A program made the position numbers and the translations under genes. Under the pieces are notes generated by a model, which made no database searches, was not told the origin of the DNA, and saw only the letters and a program-made list of their open reading frames with translations. A stretch of DNA of 64,000 nucleotides from Chondrus crispus (taxonomy: Eukaryota > Rhodophyta > Florideophyceae > Gigartinales > Gigartinaceae): contig NW_005178652.1 in the NCBI RefSeq assembly GCF_000350225.1, positions 584,557-648,556 of the forward strand. The letters run 5' to 3'. Below, piece by piece: positions 61,489 through 64,000 of this stretch. The first letter of the stretch is position 1. Every line of letters starts with the position of its first letter.

Positions 61489-62345
61489 GTTGGACATGGC
61501 AACAAATTGTTGGACAATAAAGAAAATAGGAGAATGAATCTAAAATACATCAAATAGAACATTTGCTGGACAGTTTTCAGTAACGTTTGGCGGTTAACGT
61601 GGCTATATCTCTGGAGCATGTGCTTTGGAGTGAATGCTCATGGCATATTCGAATTTTCCGTCCTCCGTACCCCCCTTCTTCCATCGATTTACGCCAAAAA
61701 TGCTTAAGCCGTTCCTGTTTTGGTTCACCATCTCGAGTTTCGGTTTTCCACAATCACAATACAATTCTCCCAACCCATTCCCCTTCTATCTGCCATTCAG
61801 CTTTTGCCAACAACTTGCAGCTATGACCAAAAAGAAAAGTCTCGAGCAAAAAGGAAGGCAGCTGTTCCAGCAAGCCGTCACCGCCACTGAGAATGGACAA
61901 TCCACGAGAGCAGCTGCTGCGATCGCGCGCCTGCCCGTTCCACATTCCACTACAGGCTTAAGAATTTACACATCGCACGCAAGCCGCGTACTCATCTTAC
62001 AGAAGTTGAAGAAACTGTGATTGTGGGGCTTCTTGAGCGCTATGCGCTGCAGCGCTTGCCACTTCGTCGCACAGACCTCTGCGACGCAATCAAGATTTTT
62101 GTTAGCGCCCTTCCCCTGGAGCGTCAAAATGCCCTACCCTTTCGCAACAACGTCCCTGGAAAAAAGTTTCTCAAGAACTTTGCAGACCGTCACCGATAAC
62201 AAATCAATTTTGTTAGGGCATCTAAACAGGAGGAAATTCGTTGGGCCGCGACCATTGCTACAAATCTCACTCAACACCTGGTGACGCTTGAGTCTGTAAT
62301 GGCCGAAAACAATATCGATCCATGCCGAATTGCAAATCATGATCA
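61489..62345 (+). pseudogene. Second pogo-like transposase, decayed 5' part
   Basis: From an ATG at 61823 it reads MTKKKSLEQKGRQLFQQAV with a degenerate helix-turn-helix, then a frame change to LTEVEETVIVGLLERYALQ. GKKFLKNFADRHR, a stop, and AENNIDPCRIANHD follow. These line up with the intact pogo-like transposase at 14411 (LTSVEEDLVLNLITRSAER, RYLRNFHRRHRD, QEHNIDSPRIWNCDE). The first catalytic block is degraded and the rest is missing. A TGTTGGACATGGCAACAAAT sequence at about 61484 may be its left end. Confidence 0.65.
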
Positions 62346-62729
62346 CTGGTAAGTCATATAGTCAATTTCGTTACTAAAGTAACAGTGTGCATACCCTACG
62401 ATGCTGACTTTGGAACAATGATTCAGTAATGCTGACGATTATTATAGTGGTCAGAATGAGTCCGAAATCAATCCTCCATTTTTGGGGTTTTTAACAATAG
62501 TAGTATTTTCTCACTCTTTTTGCTATTACACTGCAAGGTCATATCGTAATAGTTTTGTTTATTTTAAGGAGGCAACCGGCATTACATATTGTTTTATTGG
62601 TATTGATGTACCAAGTGAAAACGCTAATTTCGGTATCATATTTTTACGAGAAACGCTGTTGCAATTGTGATATTCATATAAAGTATTGCACAATGACAAT
62701 CCACTGAAACAACATATTGTACGATAAGC
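62346..62729. other. AT-rich intergenic DNA
   Basis: No gene seen. It may include the lost 3' part of the pogo-like remnant. Confidence 0.4.
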
Positions 62730-62950
62730 CCAAGTTCTTCTTGCAAGCCGCGAGTCGACGACGTGATGTATTCCTCACCCGCAGAGAGATGCTCGGCCAC
62801 GCTGACATCCCAGAGCTTTGCGCCAACTTTCTTGTGCTCTGAGCGTTGTTGTAGAAGCACCTCGATCACTGGCGTGGAAGCGCCGATCGAGTTGTGACTG
62901 CGGAAGAGGAACACGTCGCAGTGGCGGTGCCAATTACGTAATGCACTACA
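62730..62950 (-). pseudogene. Nudix-hydrolase domain fragment
   Basis: The minus strand encodes RNWHRHCDVFLFRSH, then VLLQQRSEHKKVGAKLWDVS and EHLSAGEEYITSSTRGLQEE followed by LGL. This follows the Nudix fold and box (G-x5-E-x7-RE-U-x-EE-x-G-U). However, the box's first Gly reads Glu and the Glu of RE reads Gly. EELGL is kept. Both changes affect metal-binding or structural positions, so activity is doubtful. The segment ends near a possible GTACAA donor and begins after a possible AG acceptor, so it could be one exon of a larger gene. A decayed gene copy is more likely. Family members clear nucleoside diphosphate derivatives or act in isoprenoid metabolism. Confidence 0.5.
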
Positions 62951-63015
62951 TTTTGACTAATCACGCTGTGTACAGCTAGAAAAAACAATATCAATCACAG
63001 CAATGAATGCAATGA

Positions 63016-63300
63016 ATGTCTACCCCGTCCTTCCGCCCCGTCCACTATTTTCTCCAATCACCCACAACGTTCTCCAATTCCTGCGTCTCCCTGGACCGCC
63101 TTCTTTGGGGCGGAACCCCGCTCGGCACCGCTTCCATCTTCGAGCTCAGCGGCGTCGCCGGCGCAGGCACGACCCAGGATAACCTGCAGCTCTCGCTCAT
63201 GGCGGCCGCCCCGGTCGAGCACGGCGGCGCTGCCACCGGCGCCATCGTTTCCTTCACGGAAGGGGCTCCCACATTTTACCCGCCCGCCCCACTCGGATGA
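63016..63300 (+). pseudogene. RAD51-family (XRCC3-like) fragment
   Basis: It starts at an ATG and reads VSLDRLLWGGTPLGTASIFE, LSGVAGAGTTQDNLQLSLM and PVEHGGAATGAIVSFTEGAP before a stop. This resembles the start of the RecA core of XRCC3-like recombination mediators (LDxLLxGGxPxGxIxEL, Walker A, PxEHGG, TEG). In the Walker A motif the essential Lys is Thr (GAGTTQ instead of GSGKTQ), which should abolish ATP binding. The Walker B half is missing. It is most likely a pseudogene piece. Confidence 0.6.
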
Positions 63301-63950
63301 CATTCGTCTTTCCCCCATCCGCCATCCACCATCACACCTCTCCCGCCCCTGTCCGTGCTCCCTGCCGCCGGCCCCGGCGCTGCATATTCAAGCATCCCAA
63401 ATTCACCTCAACAATACCATCTGCCCCATCATCCTCGCTCAGGCCTAGACTCTTACCCAACTCAATCCCGGTCGCCCTCCCTTTCCGTTCCTCCTCTCAG
63501 TCCGCCGGAACCCTACTCAACAAATTATCAAAACTTCCGCACACTGTCCAAGTCCCCGGTTGCCCCGTGGCACCAGCCAGCCAAAGTGCAGTGCCCCACC
63601 GAGTTTGCAGCTCCGGTGCAGTTGTCGATGCCTGCCTATCACGAAGTGAATCAAACCACATCCCTTCAACAATCAGAGAAACAAACCTTCCCTCACACCC
63701 AACCTTACTCAGTACAGGCTGACACAAACTGGACACCCCCGGCAGCAGGCGGCTACTACAACGACGGCACACCCATCCAGCGAATGGGGCCTCCTCTCAA
63801 GCGAGAATCATTTTTAACGATAGGTGCACTCTCGTCCGCAGGGGCGGGCCCTCTACACAAGCACCGCAAAATCCCGAAACGGATGTAAAATCACCAGTGA
63901 AGAAGACGATCAAAACAGATCGCGGAATTCGAGATGTTTACGAGTGCCCG
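63301..63950 (+). CDS. 5' part of an unidentified gene, possibly zinc-finger (runs to window end)
   Basis: A Pro/Ser/Gln-rich frame to 63888 (PLSPPEPYSTNYQNF, MPAYHEVNQTTSLQQ, GPPLKRESFLTIGALS) lacks a convincing ATG near its start. In a neighbouring frame 63846-63950 reads RGIRDVYECPYLNCKRR, half of a C2H2-type finger, followed at once by a GTAAAC donor-like site. A multi-exon regulatory protein continuing beyond the window is plausible but not shown. Confidence 0.3.
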
Positions 63951-64000
63951 TATCTGAACTGCAAGCGGAGGTAAACAGAACAAAGTAATATGAAGGCACA

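Overview
The window is nuclear DNA from a eukaryote: a GC-rich, repeat-dense genome with compact genes that have few or no introns. The mix of trypsin-fold membrane proteases, an ARMC8/GID5 gene, chromodomain Ty3/gypsy elements, and MULE, Harbinger, pogo and Tc1/mariner transposons fits a florideophyte red alga resembling Chondrus crispus. That assignment is inference; no organelle, rRNA or tRNA marker is present. One run of Ns (46781-46836) marks an assembly gap.

Layout. 1-1126: the gag start of a Ty1/copia element on the minus strand, running off the left edge. 1127-12498: a direct tandem array of ~3.97-kb units. Each complete unit carries a head-to-head pair: a membrane-anchored S1A serine protease (minus) and a small Sel1-repeat protein (plus), with a long perfect hairpin in the shared promoter interval. 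12499-16390: remnants of a Tc1/mariner element and a pogo-like transposon with an intact transposase. 16562-41047: a nest of Ty3/gypsy elements. It contains a broken gag-pol element, a whole-looking element with identical LTRs inserted into it (22228-28196), and three 3' ends of related elements, each with a large open frame antisense to gag-pol just upstream of the polypurine tract and 3' LTR. 41234-42781: a Tc1/mariner element with long inverted repeats. 43685-49128: the main host gene island, with ARMC8 divergent from a catalytically dead protease homologue, followed by an active-looking membrane protease. 49921-56629: MULE and PIF/Harbinger transposons, the former split by a solo LTR and carrying a J-domain signature. 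56630-60560: a Ty3 chromovirus remnant that keeps gag and chromodomain and is unusually rich in short hairpins. 61489-64000: a second pogo-like remnant, a Nudix-domain fragment, a RAD51/XRCC3-like fragment, and the 5' part of a gene that may encode a zinc finger.

How it fits together. The host genes are mostly secreted or membrane serine proteases: three array copies, one pseudoprotease and one more active copy. A GID/CTLH ubiquitin-ligase subunit sits among them. In the array the flanking DNA is nearly identical between units, while amino-acid changes cluster in the protease domain, which suggests diversification of a surface enzyme family. Nearly everything else is transposable elements, many nested. 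The two most unusual observations are the ~2.3-kb antisense reading frame shared by two LTR families, and the set of short perfect hairpins, many with CCGN-type loops, in the 57-61 kb remnant.
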